Assembly: GCA_937906775.1 (NCBI GenBank)
Contig: CALCUD010000093.1
Coordinates: 1 to 48,045 of the forward strand
Length of the DNA: 48,045 nt
Direction: 5' to 3'
Origin: an uncultured Clostridia bacterium
GTDB taxonomy: Bacteria; Bacillota; Clostridia; Christensenellales; Aristaeellaceae
Shown: one piece after another, positions 16,329 through 24,403 of the stretch
How the letters are laid out: every line of letters begins with the position of its first letter
Position numbering within the stretch: position 1 is the first letter of the stretch
Notes under the pieces: generated by a model
What the model was told of the DNA's origin: nothing
Databases searched by the model: none
The model's input: only the letters and a program-made list of their open reading frames with translations
Position numbers and translations under genes: made by a program

Positions 16329-18062
16329 TCACGCTCCCTTCCTGCCGGTCTGGCTTTCAAAGATTTCCTGATATTCGGTGTTGTTCTTCAGCAGTTCCTC
16401 ATGCGTACCGACGCCGGTGATCCGGCCGTCATTCATAACGATGATCTGATCCGCATTCTGGACAGAAGAGATCCGCTGCGCAATGATCAGCTTTGTGCTG
16501 CCGGAAAGTTCATTGGCAAAAGCTTCACGGATCTGCGCCTCCGTCGCCGTGTCAACGGCGGAGGTCGAGTCATCAAGGATCAGGATCTTCGGCTTTTTCA
16601 GCAGAGCGCGGGCAATGCAAAGGCGCTGTTTCTGACCGCCGGAAACATTGGCGCCGCCCTTTTCGATCTCCGTCTGATACTGTTCCGGGAAAGAATCGAT
16701 GAACTTATCAGCCTGCGCGTAACCGGCCGCTTCGGCAATTTCCTCATCGGTTGCGTCCTCATCTCCCCAGCGCAGATTTTCAGCGATACTCCCGGTAAAC
16801 AGCACATTTTTCTGCAGAACCATGCCGACGCCTTCACGCAGATTAAACAGACTGTAGTCCTTCACATTGACGCCGTCGATCAGCACTTCGCCCTCATCCG
16901 GATCATACAGGCGCGGGATCATGGACACAAGCGTGCTCTTGCCGCAGCCGGTTGATCCGATAATGCCGACGGTCGTACCAGGGGCAATTTTCAGGCTGAT
17001 ATCCTCCAGTACTTTTTCGGAGCTGTTTTTATAATAACGGAAGGAGACTCCGCGGAATTCAATTCCGCCATCCCGCACAGTCAGATCTCTGCAGGCGGCG
17101 TTCGTATCATTCAGATCGGGTTCCTCATCAAGGACCTCGCGGATGCGCTTTGCGGATGCCATCGCGCGGCTGGAGAACATCAGCAGGAAGGTGACCATGA
17201 CCAGGCTGAACAGGATCTGGCTCACATAATTGATAAAGGCGCTCAGATTGCCGACCGGCATACCGCCGTCAAGCACGATCCCGTGGCCAAACCAGACGAC
17301 CGCGATGATCGTCGCGTTCATGAACAGCGTGATCACCGGCTGCATGAATATGACGACTTTCATGGCCCGGAAACACGCTTCCTTCAGATTTCCGTTGGAC
17401 CGGCGGAACTTGTCCTTTTCATATTCCTCCCGGACAAAGGATTTCACAACACGGACATTGGTGATATTCTCCTGAACCGTCGCATTCAGATCGTCAACCC
17501 GCGTCTGCATTTTCTTGAAACGGGGAAAACCGGTCAGAATGATTCCTCCCGCAGTCAGAAGCAGCAGTGGAATGCTGACAAGGAACACAGTCGCGAGATC
17601 AGGCCGGAGCCGGACAGCCATGATCAGGCCGCCGATCATCATGCCGGGAGCACGCAGCGCCATACGCAGCAGCATATTCACAAAATTCTGGATCTGGGTG
17701 ACATCGTTGGTAACGCGGGTTACCAGAGAGCTGGTGGAAAACCTGTCAATATTCGCAAAGCTGAAGCTCTGAATCTTGCGATACAGATCCTCGCGGATAT
17801 CGGACGCAAAATTGACGCTGGCTTTCCCGCCGAAATAGCATCCTCCGACGCCGCCCGCCATCATCAATACGGCGATCAGGATCATGACCAGACAGGTCCC
17901 GATGCTGTTCCCGACTGTCAGGGTTCCCGCGTTCCCGGCGTTGATGACATTTGCAAGCAGTTTCGGCATCAGTACCTCGCCGATCACCTCTACGATCATG
18001 CACAGCGGCCCGATGATAAAACTGGACATATGCGGTCTGATGTACTTGCCCCACTTCTTCAA
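16329..18062 (-). CDS. ABC exporter half-transporter (permease-ATPase), first subunit
   Basis: A 577-residue half-transporter with six N-terminal membrane helices and a C-terminal ATPase domain: Walker A GSTGCGKST, signature VSGGQKQR, Walker B ILILDDSTSAVD, and a switch region IIAQRISS. Two catalytic positions are degenerate: Asp replaces the usual Glu after Walker B (LDDSTS) and Gln replaces the H-loop His (AQR). This is the known pattern of heterodimeric exporters (for example BmrCD, TM287/288), where one site is non-hydrolytic. The most plausible start is TTG at 18062, because GGGAGG lies 8 nt upstream and the protein then starts at the elbow helix KKWGKYIRPH; TTG at 18092 is an alternative. 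It is the first gene of the exporter operon. Confidence 0.93.
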   Translation of the reverse strand: MKKWGKYIRPHMSSFIIGPLCMIVEVIGEVLMPKLLANVINAGNAGTLTVGNSIGTCLVMILIAVLMMAGGVGGCYFGGKASVNFASDIREDLYRKIQSFSFANIDRFSTSSLVTRVTNDVTQIQNFVNMLLRMALRAPGMMIGGLIMAVRLRPDLATVFLVSIPLLLLTAGGIILTGFPRFKKMQTRVDDLNATVQENITNVRVVKSFVREEYEKDKFRRSNGNLKEACFRAMKVVIFMQPVITLFMNATIIAVVWFGHGIVLDGGMPVGNLSAFINYVSQILFSLVMVTFLLMFSSRAMASAKRIREVLDEEPDLNDTNAACRDLTVRDGGIEFRGVSFRYYKNSSEKVLEDISLKIAPGTTVGIIGSTGCGKSTLVSMIPRLYDPDEGEVLIDGVNVKDYSLFNLREGVGMVLQKNVLFTGSIAENLRWGDEDATDEEIAEAAGYAQADKFIDSFPEQYQTEIEKGGANVSGGQKQRLCIARALLKKPKILILDDSTSAVDTATEAQIREAFANELSGSTKLIIAQRISSVQNADQIIVMNDGRITGVGTHEELLKNNTEYQEIFESQTGRKGA

Positions 18063-18162
18063 AGCTATCTCCTCCCAATCTTTTCCCGCCAATGTGAAGA
18101 AAAAAATAACCTGGCGGATGAGGTCGCTTCTCCCTCATACTCAATAAATGCGCAACAGATAT

Positions 18163-18168
18163 ATTATA
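18163..18168 (-). promoter_or_regulatory. Extended -10 promoter of the ABC exporter operon
   Basis: Minus strand TGATATAAT is an extended -10 element (TGnTATAAT); the -10 hexamer is 18168-18163. No good -35 box is present, as is common with extended -10 promoters. The -10 lies inside a 13-bp AT-rich palindrome GATATA-A-TATATC, which could be coincidental. Confidence 0.55.
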
Positions 18169-18311
18169 TCATTGATGGTTTCGAAATGGAATGAATAATG
18201 TGTGAACTTTACGGATCATACCGCCACCGGCCGGTCACCGCACAGCTGTGCTCCGGTATATGCTCCGGAAAATCACATTTCACAGATGCTTTCCGATTCT
18301 CCCTTTTTCAT

Positions 18312-18347
18312 AAAAAAAGAACACGGCAATATCATATCGCCGTGTTC
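18312..18347 (-). terminator. Rho-independent terminator of the TRAP transporter operon
   Basis: Minus strand: GAACACGGC (18347-18339), 11-nt loop, GCCGTGTTC (18327-18319), then seven Ts. It lies 50 nt after the permease stop. A textbook intrinsic terminator. Confidence 0.93.
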
Positions 18348-18396
18348 ATGATGCAGCCGCTGCGTTGCAGTCGCTGCCGGATGTCCTGTGCTTATT

Positions 18397-20553
18397 TTAT
18401 TCCTTTCCCTTGAACAGATCCCGAATGCACAGGACCGATTCATACAGCGGGAAAGTCCTGCTCTTATCAGCATAATAGTTATCCGCGGGTGCCATCCGGC
18501 CTCCGAGGCGTTTGTTTTCCAGCCACTGCCACAGGAAGCAGACAGCAATGATGATAATGCCGATGATATCGGTCGTCAGCCCTGCGTCCACCAGCATCAG
18601 TCCACCGATGGCAAACAGGATCCGCTGTACAGGATGCGCGTGACGGCTGCCGTAGCCTTCGACCGCGACGCCGATGCCGATCATTCCGATGATGGCGGTC
18701 ACCGTAATCAGAACGACGTCATACCAGGCGGCGCCGATCATCAGCATCTTTTGGTTGAACACAAAGATGTAGGGTACCAGGAATGCCGCCATCGCCAGTT
18801 TGACGGAACAGATTCCTGTTTTCAGCGGATTGGACTTGGCAATAGCCGAACCGGCCATGGCAGCCAGCGCGACAGGCGGCGTGATATCCGCCACAATGCC
18901 GAAGTAGAAGGTGAACATATGGGCTGTCAGCATATCACATTTCATGATAGCCATTACAGCAGGCGCCATGACTGTGGATGTGATCAGATAATTCGCGGTG
19001 GTCGGTACGCCCATGCCGAGAATGATCGAAGCCAGCATCGTCAGAACAAGCGTCAGAAGTTGATTTCCTCCGGCCAGTTCCACCAGCCCGGATCCGAGTT
19101 TCTGTCCGAGACCGGTCATGGTGATCATGCCGACCACGATCCCGGCAACCGCGCAGGCGACCGCGACGCTGATAACGTTCTTCGCGCCGGTTTCAAGGCT
19201 GGTAACGATATCCTTTCCGGTATTGACCAGCGCGCGGCGGGGAGAGGAATCAACATCCTCATACAGTTCCACATTCTTTTTCTTTTTCATGTACATGCTG
19301 TGGAACCGCCGGACAAGACCGCAAAGAGCGGATGTCATAATACCGACCAGCGCGCCGTAGATCGGAGTATAGCCGGCGGACAGGAAGTAAATGATCACGA
19401 CCAGAGGAACGAACAGGTATCCCCTTTCGATCATGATCTTCTTCAGTTTCGGCATGTTCTCTTTCTTCAATCCGACCAGACCGCACTTGCGCGCTTCCAG
19501 TTCGACAATAATATACACGCCGACAAAGTACAGCAGCGCGGGAATGATCGCGGCCTTAACCACTTCGGAGTAGCTGACGCCGACGGATTCGGCCATCAGG
19601 AATGCCGCGGCGCCCATGACCGGCGGCATGATCTGTCCCCCGGTGGAGGCAGCCGCTTCCACAGCGCCGGCAAATTCAGGTTTATATCCAAGCTTTTTCA
19701 TCATCGGGATCGTAAAGGAACCCGAACCGACCGTATTCGCCACGGAAGAACCGGATACCGTCCCCTCGAAAGCGCTCGTGATCACGGCGACCTTGGCGGG
19801 ACCGCCGCGTTTATGGCCGGCGACAGCGTTGCTCAGATCAATAAAGAACTGACCGACACGGGTACTCTCCAGGAATGCCCCGAAAAGAACAAACAGGAAA
19901 ATAAAGGATGCGGAAGCGCCCAGCGGCGTTCCCATGATCCCCTCCGTGGAATAAACCAGTGTCGTGATGATCTTGGCCGGCTTGATTGCCTTGCGGGCCA
20001 TAAAGCCCGGAAAATAATTCGCAAACAGACCGTAGAGAACGAAGAAACCCGCGACGCAGAGGATCGGCAGACCCACCACACGGCGGCAGAGCTCGACCAG
20101 CAAAACGATCAGCAATCCGCCGACGCAGAGATCCGTCACATATTGAATGTACCCCTCCTGGCCTGGTTTGAAAACCTTGCCGTAGCGGTTGGCCAGTTCA
20201 ACGTGCTGCAATCCGATGTACAGGCAGCATCCCAGCGACAGCAGCGCAAGCGCGATATCGAACCAGGGCAGGCTGGCGCGCGAAGACTTTTTCCGCGCCG
20301 GATACAGCAGATAGCCAAGGGTCATGACAAAACCGAGGTGCAGCGGACGGAGCTGCGTATTCGGGATCTTTCCGGTGAACGCGGCATACAGCTGCATAAT
20401 GGAAAACAGCAGACAGATCCCGCCGATGATCCAGCGGCGGTAATCTTTGAATGTCCGGGTCGCCGAATCCCGGTCATATTTTTCCATGACCCGCTGAACT
20501 TCAGCCTGATCAACCGTTTCAAAATCCACGCCCAATTTGTTGGGTTCTGACAA
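18397..20553 (-). CDS. TRAP transporter fused permease (DctQM-type, TAXI system)
   Basis: The 718-residue membrane protein combines the small (four-helix) and large (about twelve-helix) TRAP membrane subunits in one chain. The large part carries SAVANTVGSGSFTIPMMKKLGY-like and TGGQIMPPVMGAAAFLMAE motifs in the first half, and LGMGVPTTANY and DITPPVALAA in the second, both typical of fused TAXI TRAP permeases. TRAP systems use an ion gradient to take up organic acids. The N-terminal 70 residues form a cytosolic extension. The start is TTG at 20553 with GGAGGAG about 6 nt upstream; no nearby ATG fits. It follows the TAXI binding protein by 98 nt, with a stem-loop between them. The substrate is unknown; some related systems carry glutamate or dicarboxylates. 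Confidence 0.95.
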   Translation of the reverse strand: MSEPNKLGVDFETVDQAEVQRVMEKYDRDSATRTFKDYRRWIIGGICLLFSIMQLYAAFTGKIPNTQLRPLHLGFVMTLGYLLYPARKKSSRASLPWFDIALALLSLGCCLYIGLQHVELANRYGKVFKPGQEGYIQYVTDLCVGGLLIVLLVELCRRVVGLPILCVAGFFVLYGLFANYFPGFMARKAIKPAKIITTLVYSTEGIMGTPLGASASFIFLFVLFGAFLESTRVGQFFIDLSNAVAGHKRGGPAKVAVITSAFEGTVSGSSVANTVGSGSFTIPMMKKLGYKPEFAGAVEAAASTGGQIMPPVMGAAAFLMAESVGVSYSEVVKAAIIPALLYFVGVYIIVELEARKCGLVGLKKENMPKLKKIMIERGYLFVPLVVIIYFLSAGYTPIYGALVGIMTSALCGLVRRFHSMYMKKKKNVELYEDVDSSPRRALVNTGKDIVTSLETGAKNVISVAVACAVAGIVVGMITMTGLGQKLGSGLVELAGGNQLLTLVLTMLASIILGMGVPTTANYLITSTVMAPAVMAIMKCDMLTAHMFTFYFGIVADITPPVALAAMAGSAIAKSNPLKTGICSVKLAMAAFLVPYIFVFNQKMLMIGAAWYDVVLITVTAIIGMIGIGVAVEGYGSRHAHPVQRILFAIGGLMLVDAGLTTDIIGIIIIAVCFLWQWLENKRLGGRMAPADNYYADKSRTFPLYESVLCIRDLFKGKE

Positions 20554-20586
20554 AGGGAACTCCTCCGATCTGAGAAAATGATGAAA

Positions 20587-20620
20587 GCGCTCCGGTCATT
20601 CATGGTCCCGGCCGGAGCGC
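20587..20620 (-). terminator. Stem-loop between TAXI binding protein and TRAP permease genes
   Basis: Arms GCGCTCCGG (20587-20595) and CCGGAGCGC (20612-20620) form a 9-bp, G+C-rich stem. The minus-strand tail is TTTCATCATTTTC, so termination is probably partial. It would allow more binding protein than permease. Confidence 0.6.
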
Positions 20621-20651
20621 GAGGATAACGTTTTGTCTGTCAGCCGCAGAA

Positions 20652-21596
20652 TTACTGGAGAATGCCCATCTCGGTGTAATACTTCACGGCGCCGGGATGC
20701 AGCATCTCGGCTGGAATGCCGTCAATCGCGGTTTCCAGTTTGATGTAGGAGGCGGCAGAGTGAGTCATCTGGGCAGTCTGTTCGTAGATTGCCTTGGTGA
20801 TGGCGTATACAGTATCTTCATCCAGCTCTGCGGAAGCAAGAAGCACGGAATTGATCGCGACAGTCTTGGCGTCCAGATCCTGACCGTTATAGGTGCCGGC
20901 CGGAATCGTATACGGAACATAGGGCTTATCCGCGCAGAGCTTTTCGATCACAGCGTCATCCAGGCTCAGCAGTTCGACATTCCGGACAGAAGCCAGATCC
21001 TGGATCGCGGAGTTCGGCAGACCGGCGGTAATGAAAGCCGCGTCGATCTGGTTGTTCTTGATCGCGTCGGAAGATTCGGCGAAGGAAAGGTAGTTGGGCG
21101 CGATGTCTTCCAGCGCCATTTCAGAATAGGACAGGAAGTCCAGCACGGACTGATACACGCCGGAACCGGCAGCGCCGATGGAGATGCTGCGGCCTGCGAA
21201 GTCCTTAATGGAAGTGATTCCGGTCTCGTCGCAGTACACGGCCTGCACAACTTCAGGATACAGAACGCCGATCACGCCGAAGCTCTGGGTCTGTTCGCCG
21301 TCAAAGCTTTCGATCCCCTGCCAGGCATAAAGAGCGACGTCAGCCTGGGAAAAAGCAAGATCCGCGTCGCCGCTGTCAAGTTCACGGATGTTGGAAGCGG
21401 AGCCGTTGCCGATCGCGGGGCTGACATCCACGCCTTCGATCTCGTTGGACAGCATGGTGCACAGCTCGGCGCCGAGGGCGTAGTAGGTGCCGGACGTTCC
21501 GCCGGTCGCCATGTTCAGGAAATCATCGGCGCAGGCGCTCACCGCAAAGGTGAGGACAAGAGCCGCGCACAGGAAAACAGAAAGGATCTTTTTCAT
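20652..21596 (-). CDS. TAXI-family TRAP transporter solute-binding protein
   Basis: A 314-residue extracellular binding protein. Its signal peptide ends with VSAC, a lipobox with Cys at position 22, so it is probably a membrane-anchored lipoprotein. The mature part begins with the TAXI hallmark NMATGGTSGTYYALGAEL and contains IGNGSASNIRELDSGDADLAF and GRSISIGAAGSGVYQS, all typical of TAXI binding proteins. It delivers an organic anion to the fused permease downstream. ATG at 21596 has GGAGG 9 nt upstream; the longer in-frame reading to 21635 adds non-homologous residues before the signal peptide. Ligand identity cannot be read from the sequence. Confidence 0.95.
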   Translation of the reverse strand: MKKILSVFLCAALVLTFAVSACADDFLNMATGGTSGTYYALGAELCTMLSNEIEGVDVSPAIGNGSASNIRELDSGDADLAFSQADVALYAWQGIESFDGEQTQSFGVIGVLYPEVVQAVYCDETGITSIKDFAGRSISIGAAGSGVYQSVLDFLSYSEMALEDIAPNYLSFAESSDAIKNNQIDAAFITAGLPNSAIQDLASVRNVELLSLDDAVIEKLCADKPYVPYTIPAGTYNGQDLDAKTVAINSVLLASAELDEDTVYAITKAIYEQTAQMTHSAASYIKLETAIDGIPAEMLHPGAVKYYTEMGILQ

Positions 21597-21803
21597 AGCA
21601 GAAAACCTCCAACGAAAATTTTGTAACCTTATCATACTATAGATTGTTCGTCTTTTTCTGTTTTTTTGGTGTTCAAAAGCCGTTCTGAAGAATTTTCAAC
21701 ATCATTTTCCTCATTTTCCGCTGCGGATCCGTTTTCTTCTTTGACGGATGCCGGTCCGCAAAGTCAGTCAGAGAAGGCGCGAAACAGTCCCGGGGCATAA
21801 CTG

Positions 21804-23162
21804 TCACTTTTTCCTGCGGAGCGAGCGCATCAGCGTGACCGCCGTTTCTTCATTCTCATTTTTTAAACCGGGAACCGTCAGCAGAACGAAAACGAACCGC
21901 AGAACGACCGACAGAAGGATAAGCGCCATATATCGGTCAAACCGGCCGGCGAACCACCCCTTCATGACGCATGCGTTCAGGAACCAGCCGCCGCACATCG
22001 TCCCGAAAGCCGTCCCGACGAGGCATGTCACGCAACTGAAAACGGCAATATAGGTGGACCGTTCGGAGTCCGGAGAAAGAAAGAGCTGAAAGCTGTTTGC
22101 CGCAAGATTGCATCCGCACCAGAAAAACGCCCCGATCAGGTTATGCAGCAGAGTCGGCCAGATACTGCCCGGCGTGCTGAAAAGGTAGAACAGCGGCGTC
22201 AGGCTGGCGCCGATGCAGGAGATCATCATGACGCTCCGGCTGCCGAAAAAGTCGATCGCCCGCCCCCACCGCGGAACCATGAGGACCGTGGCAAGGGAAG
22301 CGGCAACCGTTCCGAAAAGCGTGATCTGGAGAAAGTTCAACCCCATGGCATTCATGGCATAGGGAGTCAGATAGGATCCTGACATGTTGGCGGTAAAGCA
22401 CCACACAGTCCACATCAGGGTCAGTTTGACATAAGGCCGGTTATGAACGATCTCCGAAAATGTTTTTTTCAGGCCCGTTTCTGCGTTTCCGGTAACCGGC
22501 ACCTCTTTTACGAAGCCAAAACAGATCATATCCAGGCAGCCCAGTATCCCGCCGATCAGGAAGATAACGATGAAGCGGGTTTCCACGCCCAAAGCGTCCA
22601 GCAACCAGGCCACCAGTAGTCCGAACGGAAGCCCGAGACAGCCGTTGAGCATATCCCGCAAGCTCAGCCAGCGCCCGCGGATCCGCAGCGGAGCCAGATC
22701 CGAATACCACGGGAACCATGTAACATTGATCACCGATCCGCAGGCGGATGAAAGCCCGAGCAGAATGATCAGGCTCAACAGCGGAAGCCGGTCATCCGGA
22801 ACGGAAGACAGCATCGGCAAAAAGCCGAACAGCATCCACAGGACACGGCTGAACAGCCCCAGCGTAAGCATGTAGATTTTTCTTTTTCGTGTTTTGTTGA
22901 CCAGAACGGAGAAAGGGATCTGGAGAAATGCGGCGATCTGCGGAATCGCAACCAGCAAGCCGAACTCAAGATCTCCTGCTCCCAAAAGTCCGGCCAGTCC
23001 CACCATGGCCGCCGTTCCGCCTCCGCAGATAATGCCGTGAAGATTGCCGCAAAGGTTGCCGCGCAGGATCCAGTTCAGCCCTTTCCGGTTCTGTACCGGC
23101 AGCTGCGTTTCGTCATACAGCAATGACAAGGTTCCGCTGTTGCGTTTTCTGCTGACCCGCAT
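21804..23162 (-). CDS. MFS-family transporter of unknown substrate
   Basis: A 452-residue protein with about 12 membrane segments split into two halves by a cytosolic loop around residues 215-235 (KEVPVTGNAETGLKKTFSEI). Segments such as VNKTRKRKIYM (loop between helices 2 and 3) and GRAIDFFGSRSVMM (the corresponding place in the second half) are the MFS repeat signature. A WFPWYSDLAPLRIRGRWLS segment in the middle of the N-terminal half is typical of a clostridial MFS subgroup without known substrate. ATG at 23162 has AGGAG 7 nt upstream; a longer reading to 23186 covers that site. The gene is not in an evident operon. I could not find a convincing promoter or terminator around it. Confidence 0.85.
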   Translation of the reverse strand: MRVSRKRNSGTLSLLYDETQLPVQNRKGLNWILRGNLCGNLHGIICGGGTAAMVGLAGLLGAGDLEFGLLVAIPQIAAFLQIPFSVLVNKTRKRKIYMLTLGLFSRVLWMLFGFLPMLSSVPDDRLPLLSLIILLGLSSACGSVINVTWFPWYSDLAPLRIRGRWLSLRDMLNGCLGLPFGLLVAWLLDALGVETRFIVIFLIGGILGCLDMICFGFVKEVPVTGNAETGLKKTFSEIVHNRPYVKLTLMWTVWCFTANMSGSYLTPYAMNAMGLNFLQITLFGTVAASLATVLMVPRWGRAIDFFGSRSVMMISCIGASLTPLFYLFSTPGSIWPTLLHNLIGAFFWCGCNLAANSFQLFLSPDSERSTYIAVFSCVTCLVGTAFGTMCGGWFLNACVMKGWFAGRFDRYMALILLSVVLRFVFVLLTVPGLKNENEETAVTLMRSLRRKK

Positions 23163-23600
23163 GAATCTTCTCCTTTTCCGGAACACAGACTGTTGTGATC
23201 CACCATGCAGTTCATGGTTTTTTCTGTTATCGTCCGGTCTGCCCTTCCCGGGACGTCCCTGATGATTCCGTATGGTTTCGCAACGGACCGCAAACCGGGA
23301 TCCGATTTATTTCCGCTCCGTATTCCAATTCCACAGGATCCGCTTTTTCCCTTCCTTTTTTCGTTTGAAGTTATTCCATCCTGATCGGACATTCCCCACC
23401 CGTTCCGCATTTTTACGGTGACGCTCATTGAGGGCCGCCTTCCGTATCAAATTTCTTCTTGCCCATATGATAACGCGGATCGTATAATATATCGGATGGC
23501 GCATGACCGTTTTTCCCTGATCCGAAGAGAAGGGGGAACAAAATCACGCGCGCGTCCGTTATCTGTACAGGAACCCACAAAGAAAGGACGGTAATGCCTT
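23163..23600. other. 438-nt divergent intergenic region
   Basis: It separates the leftward MFS gene from the rightward cystatin-like gene. It contains the promoter of the latter. Several frames are open for 60-120 codons on the minus strand but have no ribosome binding site and show low-complexity, non-homologous translations. No repeats or RNA folds that I recognise are present. Confidence 0.7.
23459..23488 (+). promoter_or_regulatory. Promoter of the cystatin-like gene
   Basis: -35 TTGCCC (23459-23464), 18-nt spacer, -10 TATAAT (23483-23488). It leaves a leader of about 105 nt before the ATG at 23601. Confidence 0.65.
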
Positions 23601-24125
23601 ATGAAAAAGCTGACAATCCTGTTTCTTGTTCTCGCTCTGCTTGTGACCGGATGCGTCGTCTCCTTCGGCGAAGACTCAATGCTGGCAGGAGGATGGTCCG
23701 CAAGTGAAAGCCCGGAGATCACCGAAGAAGCCCTCACCGCTTTCAACAAAGCCATGGAAGGCTTTGCGGGCGTCGGTTATGAACCGGTGGCCCTGCTCGG
23801 AACGCAGGTCGTTGCCGGAGTGAATTACTGTCTGCTCTGTAAAGCTGTGACTGTGACCCTCGAGCCCCGAACCTTCTATGCTCTGGTATATATTTATTCC
23901 GCACTCGACGGTTCCGCTCAGATTCTTGATATTCAGGAAATCGATCTGGGCGTCCTTACCGAATACACTGACGCGGAAGAAGACGGGCAGAATCCGGTCA
24001 TGAATCTCATCGGAGTATATCAGGACAAAACGAGCGGCCGCGCCTCCATGTCCATTGCCTGCACCGGAACAAACGGCGCGGATGTCAGCATCATCTGGGG
24101 CGACAGCGCGGATACGACTGTTTAG
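23601..24125 (+). CDS. Cystatin-like secreted lipoprotein, open part ending at an in-frame TAG
   Basis: The first 174 codons of a longer gene. Residues 1-18 form a lipoprotein signal peptide ending VTGC. The next domain (about 29-115) resembles cystatins: a GG pair at 30-31, and QVVAG at 69-73 followed by VNYCLLCKAV, matching the QxVxG inhibitory loop and following strand of cysteine-protease inhibitors. Similar cystatin-like modules occur in secreted proteins of gut Clostridia. A second domain starts near residue 130 (NLIGVYQDKTSGRASMSI) and is cut by TAG at 24123-24125. The same frame continues sensibly to TAA at 24354. Inhibitor function is inferred from the motif only. AAGGA lies 12 nt before the ATG, a rather long spacing. 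Confidence 0.75.
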   Translation: MKKLTILFLVLALLVTGCVVSFGEDSMLAGGWSASESPEITEEALTAFNKAMEGFAGVGYEPVALLGTQVVAGVNYCLLCKAVTVTLEPRTFYALVYIYSALDGSAQILDIQEIDLGVLTEYTDAEEDGQNPVMNLIGVYQDKTSGRASMSIACTGTNGADVSIIWGDSADTTV

Positions 24126-24356
24126 TGGACCTTCGTCGGTCAGTGCAACGACACCGCTGACAGCATCGTCTATACGGATTGCGAAAAGCGGATATACACC
24201 TATGACGAAAACGGCAACGAAACCGTCACCGTTGTCTACGATAACGGCGAAGGCGAACTTCAGGTCATGGAAGATTACAGCATCCGCTGGATCGACCGCA
24301 CCGAGAACGCCGGCGAAGATTGCGTGTTCGAGTTTGTCAGCATTCCGGAAAATTAA
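24126..24356 (+). pseudogene. In-frame continuation of the cystatin-like gene after the TAG codon
   Basis: After the TAG the same frame reads 76 codons from WTFVGQCND to SIPEN and ends at TAA 24354-24356. The translation has the acidic, extracellular-type composition of the preceding part (YTDCEKRIYTYDENG, RTENAGEDC) and completes a second beta-rich domain of about 120 residues. An intrinsic terminator follows 7 nt after the TAA, exactly where the full gene should end. So the gene is 251 codons with one premature amber at codon 175. Candidates are a recent nonsense mutation (pseudogene), a sequencing error or read-through. TAG is used as a normal stop elsewhere in the window. Confidence 0.8.
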
Positions 24357-24362
24357 GAAGCA

Positions 24363-24403
24363 CAAAAAAAATTGTCAGCGGAAATGTCCGCTGACAATTT
24401 TTT
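24363..24403. terminator. Bidirectional intrinsic terminator
   Basis: Arms ATTGTCAGCGGA (24371-24382) and TCCGCTGACAAT (24387-24398) form a 12-bp stem with an AATG loop. It is flanked by eight As on the left and a run of Ts on the right. It serves both the rightward cystatin-like gene and the leftward degV gene, which ends at 24402. Confidence 0.95.

Larger units (their letters stand above)
18063..18396. other. 334-nt intergenic region between exporter operon and TRAP permease gene
   Basis: It holds the exporter operon promoter with its leader of roughly 95 nt, and the TRAP operon terminator (both listed separately). The remaining stretch, 18170-18310, shows no open frame with a ribosome binding site and no RNA fold I recognise. 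Confidence 0.7.

Noticed and set aside
18388..20550. Plus-strand open frame of 720 codons
   Set aside because: It lies exactly opposite the TRAP permease and is rich in His, Arg, Gln and Asp, as expected for the antisense of a membrane-protein gene.
23203..23223. Small hairpin CCATG/CATGG followed by six Ts on the plus strand
   Set aside because: No plus-strand gene ends upstream of it, and the stem is only 5 bp. It is probably coincidental in the MFS leader.
24123..24125. TAG read as pyrrolysine
   Set aside because: No pyl genes are in the window, TAG is used as a normal stop for the DUF2156 gene and uppS, and nothing in the protein family suggests pyrrolysine. A mutation is simpler.
23676..24365. 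Minus-strand open frame of 229 codons opposite the cystatin-like gene
   Set aside because: The plus strand has promoter, lipoprotein signal, domain motifs and terminator in the right order. The minus frame runs through the terminator stem and has no ribosome site.
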